Source: Synchiropus splendidus
Taxonomy: Eukaryota > Chordata > Actinopteri > Syngnathiformes > Callionymidae
Direction of reading: 5' to 3'
Assembly: GCF_027744825.2 (NCBI RefSeq)
Contig: NW_026527054.1
Location: 1,178,001 to 1,242,000, forward strand
Length of the DNA: 64,000 nucleotides
A program made the translations under genes and the position numbers. Of this stretch, positions 49,335 to 62,339 are shown one piece after another (position 1 is the stretch's first letter; each line of letters opens with the position of its first letter). Under the pieces are notes generated by a model that saw nothing but the letters and a program-made list of their open reading frames with translations, was not told the origin of the DNA and ran no database searches.

Positions 49335-52300
49335 GGGAAAACACTTCAGACAGTTTAGATTTGATGTGCAACTACTAGAAAGACCCTTTCTGCTATAGTG
49401 GGAGGTTAAAATTTCATGTTCTGAAGCTTCCCTGAAAAGTTATGGCACAATGCACAAAAACGCTTTTCAGCCTGAGATAAGGTGGGTTTCGGAACGCCAA
49501 ACATAAAAGTGTTGATAACTTTCGAAAAACACTTCAGACAGCTTAGATTTGATGTGCACCTACTAAAAAGACTCTTTCTGCTATAGTGGGAGGTTAAAAT
49601 TTCATGTTCTGAAGCTTCCCTGAAAAGTTATGGCACAATGCACAAAAACGCTTATCAGCCTGAGATAAGGTGGGTTTCGGAACGCCAAACATAAAAGTGT
49701 TAATAAGTTTGGAAAAACACTTCAGACAGTTTAGATTTGATGTGCAACTACTAGAAAGACCCTTTCTGCTATAGTGGGAGGTTAAAATTTCATGTTCTGA
49801 AGCTTCCCTGAAAAGTTATGGCACAATGCACAAAAACGCTTTTCAGCCTGAGATAAGGTGGGTTTCGGAACGCCAAACATAAAAGTGTTAATAACTTTGG
49901 AAAAACACTTCAGACAGTTTAGATTTGATGTGCAACTACTAGAAAGACCCTTTCTGCTATAGTGGGATGTTAAAATTTCATGTTCTGAAGCTTCCCTGAA
50001 AAGTTATGGCACAATGTACAAAAACGCTTTTCAGCCTGAGATAAGGTGGGTTTCGGAACGCCAAACATAAAAGTGTTAATAACTTTGGAAAAAACACTTC
50101 AGACAGTTTAGATTTGATGTGCAACTACTAGAAAGACCCTTTCTGCTATAGTGGGAGGTTAAAATTTCATGTTCTGAAGCTTCCCTGAAAAGTTATGGAA
50201 CAATGCACAAAAACGCTTTTCAGCCTGAGATAAGGTGGGTTTCGGAACGCCAAACATAAAAGTTTTGATAACTTTCGAAAAACACTTCAGACAGCTTAGA
50301 TTTGATGTGCACCTACTAGAAAGACCCTTTCTGCTATAGTGGGAGGTTAAAATTTCATGTTCTGAATCTTCCCTGAAAAGTTATGGCACAATGCATAAAA
50401 ACGCTTTTCAGCCTGAGATAAGGTGGGTTTCGGAACGCCAAACATAAGAGTGTTGATAACTTTGGAAAAACACTTCAGACAGTTTAGATTTGATGTGTAA
50501 CTACTAGAAAGACCCTTTCTGCTATAGTGGGAGGTTAAAATTTCATGTTCTGAAGCTTCCCTGAAAAGTTATGGCACAATGCGTAAAAACGCTTTTCAGC
50601 CTGAGATAAGGTGGGTTTCGGAACGCCAAACATAAAAGTGTTAATAACTTTGGAAAAACACTTCAGACAGTTTAGATTTGATCAGCAACTACTACAAAGA
50701 CCCTTTCTGCTATAGTGGGAGGTTAAAATTTCATGTTCTGAAGCTTCCCTGAAAAGTTATGGCACAATGCACAAAAACGCTTTTCAGCCTGAGATATGGT
50801 GGGTTTCGGAACGCCAAACATAAAAGTGTTAATAACTTTGGAAAAACACTTCAGACAGTTTAGATTTGATGTGCAACTACTAGAAAGACCCTTTCTGCTA
50901 TAGTGGGAGGTTAAAATTTCATGTTCTGAAGCTTCCCTGAAAAGTTATGGCACAATGCACAAAAACGCTTTTCAGCCTGAGATAAGGTGGGTTTCGGAAC
51001 GCCAAACATAAAAGTGTTGATAACTTTCGAAAAACACTTCAGACAGCTTAGATTTGATGTGCAACTACGAGAAAGACCCTTTCTGCTATAGTGGGAGGTT
51101 AAAATTTCATGTTCTGAAGCTTCCCTGAAAAGTTATGGCACAATGCACAAAAACGCTTTTCAGCCTGAGATAAGGTGGGTTTCGGAACGCCAAACATAAA
51201 AGTGTTAATAACTTTGGAAAAACACTTCAGACAGTTTAGATTTGATGTGCAACTACTAGAAAGACCCTTTCTGCTATAGTGGGAGGTTAAAATTTCATGT
51301 TCTGAAGCTTCCCTGAAAAGTTATGGCACAATGCACAAAAACGCTTTTCAGCCTGAGATAAGGTGGGTTTCGGAACGCCAAACATAAAAGTGTTAATAAC
51401 TTTGGAAAAACACTTCAGACAGTTTAGATTTGATGTGCAACTACTAGAAAGACCCTTTCTGCTATAGTGGGAGGTTAAAATTTCATGTTCTGAAGCTTGC
51501 CTGAAAAGTTATGGCACAATGCACAAAAACGCTTTTCAGCCTGAGATAAGGTGGGTTTCGGAACGCCAAACATAAAAGTGTTGATAACTTTCGAAAAACA
51601 CTTCAGACAGCTTAGATTTGATGTGCACCTACTAGAAAGACCCTTTCTGCTATAGTGGGAGGTTAAAATTTCATGTTCTGAAGCTTCCCTGAAAAGTTAT
51701 GGCACAATGCACAAAAACGCTTTTCAGCCTGAGATAAGGTGGGTTTCGGAACGCCAAACATAAAAGTGTTAATAACTTTGGAAAAACACTTCAGACAGTT
51801 TAGATTTGATGTGCAACTACTAGAAAGACCCTTTCTGCTATAGTGGGAGGTTAAAATTTCATGTTCTGAAGCTTCCCTGAAAAGTTATGGCACAATGCAC
51901 AAAAACGCTTTTCAGCCTGAGATAAGGTGGGTTTCGGAACGCCAAACATAAAAGTGTTAATAACTTTGGGAAAACACTTCAGACAGTTTAGATTTGATGT
52001 CCAACTACTAGAAAGACCCTTTCTGCTATAGTGGGAGGTTAAAATTTCATGTTCTGAAGCTTCCCTGAAAAGTTATGGCACAATGCACAAAAACGCTTTT
52101 CAGCCTGAGATAAGGTGGGTTTCGGAACGCCAAACATAAAAGTGTTGATAACTTTCGAAAAACACTTCAGACAGCTTAGATTTGATGTGCACCTACTAGA
52201 AAGACTCTTTCTGCTATAGTGGGAGGTTAAAATTTCATGTTCTGAAGCTTCCCTGAAAAGTTATGGCACAATGCACAAAAACGCTTTTAAGCCTGAGATA

Positions 52301-55300
52301 AGGTGGGTTTCGGAACGCCAAACATAAAAGTGTTAATAACTTTGGAAAAACACTTCAGACAATTTAGATTTGATGTGCACCTACTAGAAAGACCCTTTCT
52401 GCTATAGTGGGAGGTTAAAATTTCATGTTCTGAAGCTTCCCTGAAAAGTTATGGCACAATGCGTAAAAACGCTTTTCAGCCTGAGAAAAGGTGGGTTTCG
52501 GAACGCCAAACATAAAAGTGTTGATAACTTTGGAAAAACACTTCAGACAGTTTAGATTTGATGTGCAACTACTAGAAAGACCCTTTCTGCTATAGTGGGA
52601 GGTTAAAATTTCATGTTCTGAAGCTTCCCTGAAAAGTTATGGCACAATGCACAAAAACGCTTTTCAGCCTGAGATAAGGTGGGTTTCGGAACGCCAAACA
52701 TAAAAGTGTTAATAACTTTGGAAAAACACTTCAGACAGTTTAGATTTGATGTGCAACTACTAGAAAGACCCTTTCTGCTATAGTGGGAGGTTAAAATTTC
52801 ATGTTCTGAAGCTTCCCTGAAAAGTTATGGCACAATGCACAAAAACGCTTTTCAGCCTGAGATAAGGTGGGTTTCGGAACGCCAAACATAAAAGTGTTAA
52901 TAACTTTGGGAAAACACTTCAGACAGTTTAGATTTGATGTGCAACTACTAGAAAGACCCTTTCTGCTATAGTGGGAGGTTAAAATTTCATGTTCTGAAGC
53001 TTCCCTGAAAAGTTATGGCACAATGCACAAAAACGCTTTTCAGCCTGAGATAAGGTGGGTTTCGGAACGCCAAACATAAAAGTGTTGATAACTTTCGAAA
53101 AACACTTCAGACAGCTTAGATTTGATGTGCACCTACTAGAAAGACTCTTTCTGCTATAGTGGGAGGTTAAAATTTCATGTTCTGAAGCTTCCCTGAAAAG
53201 TTATGGCACAATGCACAAAAACGCTTTTCAGCCTGAGATAAGGTGGGTTTCGGAACGCCAAACATAAAAGTGTTAATAACTTTGGAAAAACACTTCAGAC
53301 AGTTTAGATTTGATGTGCAACTACTAGAAAGACCCTTTCTGCTATAGTGGGAGGTTAAAATTTCATGTTCTGAAGCTTCCCTGAAAAGTTATGGCACAAT
53401 GCACAAAAACGCTTTTCAGCCTGAGATAAGGTGGGTTTCGGAACGCCAAACATAAAAGTGTTAATAACTTTGGAAAAACACTTCAGACAGTTTAGATTTG
53501 ATGTGCAACTACTAGAAAGACCCTTTCTGCTATAGTGGGAGGTTAAAATTTCATGTTCTGAAGCTTCCCTGAAAAGTTATGGCACAATGCACAAAAACGC
53601 TTTTCAGCCTGAGAGAAGGTGGGTTTCGGAACGCCAAACATAAAAGTGTTGATAACTTTCGAAAAACACTTCAGACAGCTTAGATTTGATGTGCACCTAC
53701 TAGAAAGACCCTTTCTGCTATAGTGGGAGGTTAAAATTTCATGTTCTGAAGCTTCCCTGAAAAGTTATGGCACAATGCGTAAAAACGCTTTTCAGCCTGA
53801 GATAAGGTGGGTTTCGGAACGCCAAACATAAAAGTGTTGATAACTTTGGAAAAACACTTCAGACAGTTTAGATTTGATGTGCAACTACTAGAAAGACCCT
53901 TTCTGCTATAGTGGGATGTTAAAATTTCATGTTCTGAAGCTTCCCTGAAAAGTTATGGCACAATGTACAAAAACGCTTTTCAGCCTGAGATAAGGTGGGT
54001 TTCGGAACGCCAAACATAAAAGTGTTAATAACTTTGGAAAAACACTTCAGACAGTTTAGATTTGATGTGCAACTACTAGAAAGACCCTTTCTGCTATAGT
54101 GGGAGGTTAAAATTTCATGTTCTGAAGCTTCCCTGAAAAGTTATGGCACAATGCACAAAAACGCTTTTCAGCCTGAGATAAGGTGGGTTTCGGAACGCCA
54201 AACATAAAAGTGTTGATAACTTTCGAAAAACACTTCAGACAGCTTAGATTTGATGTGCACCTACTAGAAAGACCCTTTCTGCTATAGTGGGAGGTTAAAA
54301 TTTCATGTTCTGAATCTTCCCTGAAAAGTTATGGCACAATGCGTAAAAACGCTTTTCAGCCTGAGATAAGGTGGGTTTCGGAACGCCAAACATAAAAGTG
54401 TTGATAACTTTGGAAAAACACTTCAGACAGTTTAGATTTGATGTGCAACTACTAGAAAGACCCTTTCTGCTATAGTGGGAGGTTAAAATTTCATGTTCTG
54501 AAGCTTCCCTGAAAAGTTATGGCACAATGCGTAAAAACGCTTTTCAGCCTGAGATAAGGTGGGTTTCGGAACGCCAAACATAAAAGTGTTAATAACTTTG
54601 GAAAAACACTTCAGACAGTTTAGATTTGATGTGCAACTACTAGAAAGACCCTTTCTGCTATAGTGGGAGGTTAAAATTTCATGTTCTGAAGCTTCCCTGA
54701 AAAGTTATGGCACAATGCACAAAAACGCTTTTCAGCCTGAGATAAGGTGGGTTTCGGAACGCCAAACATAAAAGTGTTAATAACTTTGGAAAAACACTTC
54801 AGACAGTTTAGATTTGATGTGCAACTACTAGAAAGACCCTTTCTGCTATAGTGGGAGGTTAAAATTTCATGTTCTGAAGCTTCCCTGAAAAGTTATGGCA
54901 CAATGCACAAAAACGCTTTTCAGCCTGAGAGAAGGTGGGTTTCGGAACGCCAAACATAAAAGTGTTGATAACTTTCGAAAAACACTTCAGACAGCTTAGA
55001 TTTGATGTGCACCTACTAGAAAGACCCTTTCTGCTATAGTGGGAGGTTAAAATTTCATGTTCTGAAGCTTCCCTGAAAAGTTATGGCACAATGCGTAAAA
55101 ACGCTTTTCAGCCTGAGATAAGGTGGGTTTCGGAACGCCAAACATAAAAGTGTTGATAACTTTGGAAAAACACTTCAGACAGTTTAGATTTGATGTGCAA
55201 CTACTAGAAAGACCCTTTCTGCTATAGTGGGATGTTAAAATTTCATGTTCTGAAGCTTCCCTGAAAAGTTATGGCACAATGTACAAAAACGCTTTTCAGC

Positions 55301-57850
55301 CTGAGATAAGGTGGGTTTCGGAACGCCAAACATAAAAGTGTTAATAACTTTGGAAAAACACTTCAGACAGTTTAGATTTGATGTGCAACTACTAGAAAGA
55401 CCCTTTCTGCTATAGTGGGAGGTTAAAATTTCATGTTCTGAAGCTTCCCTGAAAAGTTATGGCACAATGCACAAAAACGCTTTTCAGCCTGAGATAAGGT
55501 GGGTTTCGGAACGCCAAACATAAAAGTGTTGATAACTTTCGAAAAACACTTCAGACAGCTTAGATTTGATGTGCACCTACTAGAAAGACCCTTTCTGCTA
55601 TAGTGGGAGGTTAAAATTTCATGTTCTGAATCTTCCCTGAAAAGTTATGGCACAATGCGTAAAAACGCTTTTCAGCCTGAGATAAGGTGGGTTTCGGAAC
55701 GCCAAACATAAAAGTGTTGATAACTTTGGAAAAACACTTCAGACAGTTTAGATTTGATGTGCAACTACTAGAAAGACCCTTTCTGCTATAGTGGGAGGTT
55801 AAAATTTCATGTTCTGAAGCTTCCCTGAAAAGTTATGGCACAATGCGTAAAAACGCTTTTCAGCCTGAGATAAGGTGGGTTTCGGAACGCCAAACATAAA
55901 AGTGTTAATAACTTTGGAAAAACACTTCAGACAGTTTAGATTTGATCAGCAACTACTAGAAAGACCCTTTCTGCTATAGTGGGAGGTTAAAATTTCATGT
56001 TCTGAAGCTTCCCTGAAAAGTTATGGCACAATGCACAAAAACGCTTTTCAGCCTGAGATATGGTGGGTTTCGGAACGCCAAACATAAAAGTGTTAATAAC
56101 TTTGGAAAAACACTTCAGACAGTTTAGATTTGATGTGCAACTACTAGAAAGACCCTTTCTGCTATAGTGGGAGGTTAAAATTTCATGTTCTGAAGCTTCC
56201 CTGAAAAGTTATGGCACAATGCACAAAAACGCTTTTCAGCCTGAGATAAGGTGGGTTTCGGAACGCCAAACATAAAAGTGTTGATAACTTTCGAAAAACA
56301 CTTCAGACAGCTTAGATTTGATGTGCAACTACTAGAAAGACCCTTTCTGCTATAGTGGGAGGTTAAAATTTCATGTTCTGAAGCTTCCCTGAAAAGTTAT
56401 GGCACAATGTACAAAAACGCTTTTCAGCCTGAGATAAGGTGGGTTTCGGAACGCCAAACATAAAAGTGTTAATAACTTTGGAAAAACACTTCAGACAGTT
56501 TAGATTTGATGTGCAACTACTAGAAAGACCCTTTCTGCTATAGTGGGAGGTTAAAATTTCATGTTCTGAAGCTTCCCTGAAAAGTTATGGCACAATGCGT
56601 AAAAACGCTTTTCAGCCTGAGATAAGGTGGGTTTCGGAACGCCAAACATAAAAGTGTTGATAACTTTGGAAAAACACTTCAGACAGTTTAGATTTGATGT
56701 GCAACTACTAGAAAGACCCTTTCTGCTATAGTGGGATGTTAAAATTTCATGTTCTGAAGCTTCCCTGAAAAGTTATGGCACAATGTACAAAAACGCTTTT
56801 CAGCCTGAGATAAGGTGGGTTTCGGAACGCCAAACATAAAAGTGTTAATAACTTTGGAAAAACACTTCAGACAGTTTAGATTTGATGTGCAACTACTAGA
56901 AAGACCCTTTCTGCTATAGTGGGAGGTTAAAATTTCATGTTCTGAAGCTTCCCTGAAAAGTTATGGCACAATGCACAAAAACGCTTTTCAGCCTGAGATA
57001 AGGTGGGTTTCGGAACGCCAAACATAAAAGTGTTGATAACTTTCGAAAAACACTTCAGACAGCTTAGATTTGATGTGCACCTACTAGAAAGACCCTTTCT
57101 GCTATAGTGGGAGGTTAAAATTTCATGTTCTGAATCTTCCCTGAAAAGTTATGGCACAATGCGTAAAAACGCTTTTCAGCCTGAGATAAGGTGGGTTTCG
57201 GAACGCCAAACATAAAAGTGTTGATAACTTTGGAAAAACACTTCAGACAGTTTAGATTTGATGTGCAACTACTAGAAAGACACTTTCTGCTATAGTGGGA
57301 GGTTAAAATTTCATGTTCTGAAGCTTCCCTGAAAAGTTATGGCACAATGCGTAAAAACGCTTTTCAGCCTGAGATAAGGTGGGTTTCGGAACGCCAAACA
57401 TAAAAGTGTTAATAACTTTGGAAAAACACTTCAGACAGTTTAGATTTGATCAGCAACTACTAGAAAGACCCTTTCTGCTATAGTGGGAGGTTAAAATTTC
57501 ATGTTCTGAAGCTTCCCTGAAAAGTTATGGCACAATGCACAAAAACGCTTTTCAGCCTGAGATATGGTGGGTTTCGGAACGCCAAACATAAAAGTGTTAA
57601 TAACTTTGGAAAAACACTTCAGACAGTTTAGATTTGATGTGCAACTACTAGAAAGACCCTTTCTGCTATAGTGGGAGGTTAAAATTTCATGTTCTGAAGC
57701 TTCCCTGAAAAGTTATGGCACAATGCATAAAAACGCTTTTCAGCCTGAGATAAGGTGGGTTTCGGAACGCCAAACATAAAAGTGTTAATAACTTTGGAAA
57801 AACACTTCAGACAGTTTAGATTTGATGTGCAACTACTAGAAAGACCCTTT
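49335..57850. repeat. Second higher-order-repeat domain (5-, 7- and 8-unit blocks)
   Basis: Marker variants recur at whole multiples of 188 bp. CTTTGGGAAAAC occurs at 51,968 and 52,908 (940 bp, 5 units), and GACTCTTTCTG has the same 940-bp step. GGGATGTTAAAA is at 53,913, 55,229 and 56,733 (1,316 and 1,504 bp, 7 and 8 units). ATCAGCAACT is at 50,681, 55,945 and 57,449. GAGATATGG is at 50,791, 56,055 and 57,559. The markers differ from those in the 18-38 kb domain, so this domain expanded separately. Confidence 0.85.
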
Positions 57851-59099
57851 CTGCTATAGTGGGAGGTAAAAATTTCATGTTCTGAAGCTTCCCTGAAAAG
57901 TTATGGCACAATGCACAAAAACGCTTTTCAGCCTGAGATAAGGTGGGTTTCGGAACGCCAAACATAAAAGTGTTAATAACTTTGGAAAAACACTTCAGAC
58001 AGTTTAGATTTGATGTGCAACTACTAGAAAGACCCTTTCTGCTATAGTGGGAGGTTAAAATTTCATGTTCTGAAGCTTCCCTGAAAAGTTATGGCACAAT
58101 GCACAAAAACGCTTTTCAGCCTGAGATAAGGTGGGTTTCGGAACGCCAAACATAAAAGTGTTAATAACTTTGGAAAAACACTTCAGACAGTTTAGATTTG
58201 ATGTGCAACTACTAGAAAGACCCTTTCTGCTATAGTGGGAGGTTAAAATTTCATGTTCTGAAGCTTCCCTGAAAAGTTATGGCACAATGCACAAAAACGC
58301 TTTTCAGCCTGAGATAAGGTGGGTTTCGGAACGCCAAACATAAAAGTGTTGATAACTTTCGAAAAACACTTCAGAGAGCTTAGATTTGATGTGCACCTAC
58401 TAGAAAGACCCTTTCTGCTATAGTGGGAGGTTAAAATTTCATGTTCTGAAGCTTCCCTGAAAAGTTATGGCACAATGCGTAAAAACGCTTTTCAGCCTGA
58501 GATAAGGTGGGTTTCGGAACGCCAAACATAAAAGTGTTGATAACTTTGGAAAAACACTTCAGACAGTTTAGATTTGATGTGCAACTACTAGAAAGACCCT
58601 TTCTGCTATAGTGGGAGGTTAAAATTTCATGTTCTGAAGCTTCCCTGAAAAGTTATGGCACAATGCACAAAAACGCTTTTCAGCCTGAGATGAGGTGGGT
58701 TTCGGAACGCCAAACATAAAAGTGTTGATAACTTTCGAAAAACAATTCAGACAGCTTAGATTTGATGTGCACCTACTAGAAAGACCCTTTCTGCTATAGT
58801 GGGAGGTTAAAATTTCATGTTCTGAAGCTTCCCTGAAAAGTTATGGCACAATGCACAAAAACGCTTTTCAGCCAGAGATAAGGTGGGTTTCGGAACGTCA
58901 AACATAAAAGTGTTAATAACTTTGGAAAAACACTTCAGACAGTTTAGATTTGATGTGCAACTACTAGAAAGACCCTTTCTGCTATAGTGGGAGGTTAAAA
59001 TTTCATGTTCTGAAGCTTCCCTGAAAAGTTATGGCACAATGCACAAAAACGCTTTTCAGCCTGAGATAAGGTGGGTTTCGGAACGCCAAACATAAAAGT

Positions 59100-61000
59100 G
59101 TTGATAACTTTTGAAAAACACTTCAGACAGCTTAGATTTGATGTGCAACTACTAGAAAGACCCTTTCTGCTATAGTGGGAGGTTAAAATTTCATGTTCTG
59201 AAGCTTCCCTGAAAAGTTATGCCACAATGCACAAAAACGCTTTTCAGCCTGAGATAAGGTGGGTTTCGGAACGCCAAACATAAAAGTGTTGATAACTTTG
59301 GAAAAACACTTCAGACAGTTTAGATTTGATGTGCAAATACTAGAAAGACCCTTTCTGCTATAGTGGGAGGTTAAAATTTCATGTTCTGAAGCTTCCCTGA
59401 AAAGTTATGGCACAATGCACAAAAACGCTTTTCAGCCTGAGATAAGGTGGGTTTCGGAACGCCAAACATAAAAGTGTTAATAACTTTGGAAAAACACTTC
59501 AGACAGTTTAGATTTGATGTGCAACTACTAGAAAGACCCTTTCTGCTATAGTGGGAGGTTAAAATTTCATGTTCTGAAGCTTCCCTGAAAAGTTATGGCA
59601 CAATGCACAAAAACGCTTTTCAGCCTGAGATAAGGTGGGTTTCGGAACGCCAAACATAAAAGTGTTGATAACTTTTGAAAAACACTTCAGACAGCTTAGA
59701 TTTAATGTGCAACTACTAGAAAGACCCTTTCTGCTATAGTGGGAGGTTAAAATTTCATGTTCTGAAGCTTCCCTGAAAAGTTATGGCACAATGCACAAAA
59801 ACGCTTTTCAGCCTGAGATAAGGTGGGTTTCGGAACGCCAAACATAAAAGTGTTGATAACTTTGGAAAAACACTTCAGACAGTTTAGATTTGATGTGCAA
59901 ATACTAGAAAGACCCTTTCTGCTATAGTGGGAGGTTAAAATTTCATGTTCTGAAGCTTCCCTGAAAAGTTATGGCACAATGCACAAAAACGCTTTTCAGC
60001 CTGAGATAAGGTGGGTTTCGGAACGCCAAACATAAAAGTGTTAATAACTTTGGAAAAACACTTCAGACAGTTTAGATTTGATGTGCAACTACTAGAAAGA
60101 CCCTTTCTGCTATAGTGGGAGTTTAAATTTCATGTTCTGAAGCTTCCCTGAAAAGTTATGGCACAATGCACAAAAACGCTTTTCAGCCTGAGATAAGGTG
60201 GGTTTCGGAACGCCAAACATAAAAGTGTTAATAACTTTGGAAAAACACTTCAGACAGCTTAGATTTGATGTGCAACTACTAGAAAGACCCTTTCTGCTAT
60301 AGTGGGAGGTTAAAATTTCATGTTCTGAAGCTTCCCTGAAAAGTTATGGCACAATGCACAAAAACGCTTTTCAGCCTGAGATAAGGTGGGTTTCGGAACG
60401 CCAAACATAAAAGTGTTGATAACTTTTGAAAAACACTTCAGACAGCTTAGATTTGATGTGCAACTACTAGAAAGACCCTTTCTGCTATAGTGGGAGGTTA
60501 AAATTTCATGTTCTGAAGCTTCCCTGAAAAGTTATGGCACAATGCACAAAAACGCTTTTCAGCCTGAGATAAGGTGGGTTTCGGAACGCCAAACATAAAA
60601 GTGTTGATAACTTTGGAAAAACACTTCAGACAGTTTAGATTTGATGTGCAAATACTAGAAAGACCCTTTCTGCTATAGTGGGAGGTTAAAATTTCATGTT
60701 CTGAAGCTTCCCTGAAAAGTTATGGCACAATGCACAAAAACGCTTTTCAGCCTGAGATAAGGTGGGTTTCGGAACGCCAAACATAAAAGTGTTAATAACT
60801 TTGGAAAAACACTTCAGACAGTTTAGATTTGATGTGCAACTACTAGAAAGACCCTTTCTGCTATAGTGGGAGTTTAAATTTCATGTTCTGAAGCTTCCCT
60901 GAAAAGTTATGGCACAATGCACAAAAACGCTTTTCAGCCTGAGATAAGGTGGGTTTCGGAACGCCAAACATAAAAGTGTTAATAACTTTGGAAAAATACT
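59100..61000. repeat. Third local higher-order repeat (4 units, 751 bp)
   Basis: A 2-bp-shortened variant, GGGAGTTTAAATTTC, occurs at 60,117 and 60,868. The offset of 751 bp is four units minus one base pair. CAAATACTAG and TTTTGAAAAACACTTC variants repeat with it. Confidence 0.7.
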
Positions 61001-62270
61001 TCAGACAGTTTAGATTTGATGTGCAACTACTAGAAAGACCCTTTCTGCTATAGTGGGAGGTTAAAATTTCATGTTCTGAAGCTTCCCTGAAAAGTTATGG
61101 CACAATGCACAAAAACGCTTTTCAGCCTGAGATAAGGTGGGTTTCGGAACGCCAAACATAAGAGTGTCAATAACTTTGGAAAAACACTTCAGACAGTTTA
61201 GATTTGATGTGCAACTACTAGAAAGACCCTTTCTGCTCTAGTGGGAGGTTAAAATTTCATGTTCTGAAGCTTCCCTGAAAAGTTATGGCACAATGCACAA
61301 AAACGCTTTTCAGCCTGAGATAAGGTGGGTTTCGGAACGCCAAACATACAAGTGTTGATAACTTTCGAAAAACACTTCAGACAGCTTAGATTTGATGTGC
61401 ACCTACTAGAAAGACCCTTTCTGCTATAGTGGGAGGTTAAAATTTCATGTTCTGAAGCTTCCCTGAAAAGTTATGGCACAATGCGTAAAAACGCTTTTCA
61501 GCCTGAGATAAGGTGGGTTTCGGAACGCCAAACATAAAAGTGTTGATAACTTTGGAAAAACACTTCAGACAGTTTAGATTTGATGTGCAACTACTAGAAA
61601 GACCCTTTCTGCTATAGTGGGAGGTTAAAATTTCATGTTCTGAAGCTTCCCTGAAAAGTTATGGCACAATGCGTAAATACGCTTTTCAGCCTGAGATAAG
61701 GTGGGTTTCGGAACGCCAAACATAAAAGTGTTGATAACTTTGGAAAAACACTTCAGACAGTTTAGATTTGATGTGCAACTACTAGAAAGACCCTTTCTGC
61801 TATAGTGGGAGGTTAAAATTTCATGTTCTGAAGCTTCCCTGAAAAGTTATGGCACAATGCAAAAAAACGCTTTTCAGCCTGAGATAAGGTGGGTTTCGGA
61901 ACGCCAAACATAAAAGTGTTGATAACTTTCGAAAAACACTTCAGACAGCTTAGATTTGATGTGCAACTACTAGAAAGACCCTTTCTGCTATAGTGGGAGG
62001 TTAAAATTTTATGTTCTGAAGCTTCCCTGAAAAGTTATGGCACAATGCACAAAAACGCTTTTCAGCCTGAGATAAGGTGGGTTTCGGAACGCCAAACATA
62101 AAAGTGTTAATAACTTTGGAAAAACACTTCAGACAGTTTAGATTTGATGTGCAACTACTAGAAAGACCCTTTCTGCTATAGTGGGAGGTTAAAATTTCAT
62201 GTTCTGAAGCTTCCCTGAAAAGTTATGGCACAATGCACAAAAACGCTTTTCAGCCTGAGATAAGGTGGGT

Positions 62271-62339
62271 TTCGGAACGCCAAACATAAAAGTGTTAATA
62301 ACTTTGGAAAAACGCTTTTCAGCCTGAGATAAGGTGGGT
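62271..62339. repeat. Truncated 69-bp satellite unit (internal deletion)
   Basis: The spacing between successive TTCGGAACGCC sites is 69 instead of 188 bp. The sequence passes directly from TAACTTTGGAAAAAC to GCTTTTCAGCC. These segments are normally 119 bp apart and both contain AAAAAC at the break, so this is a deletion at short homology within one unit. Confidence 0.85.
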
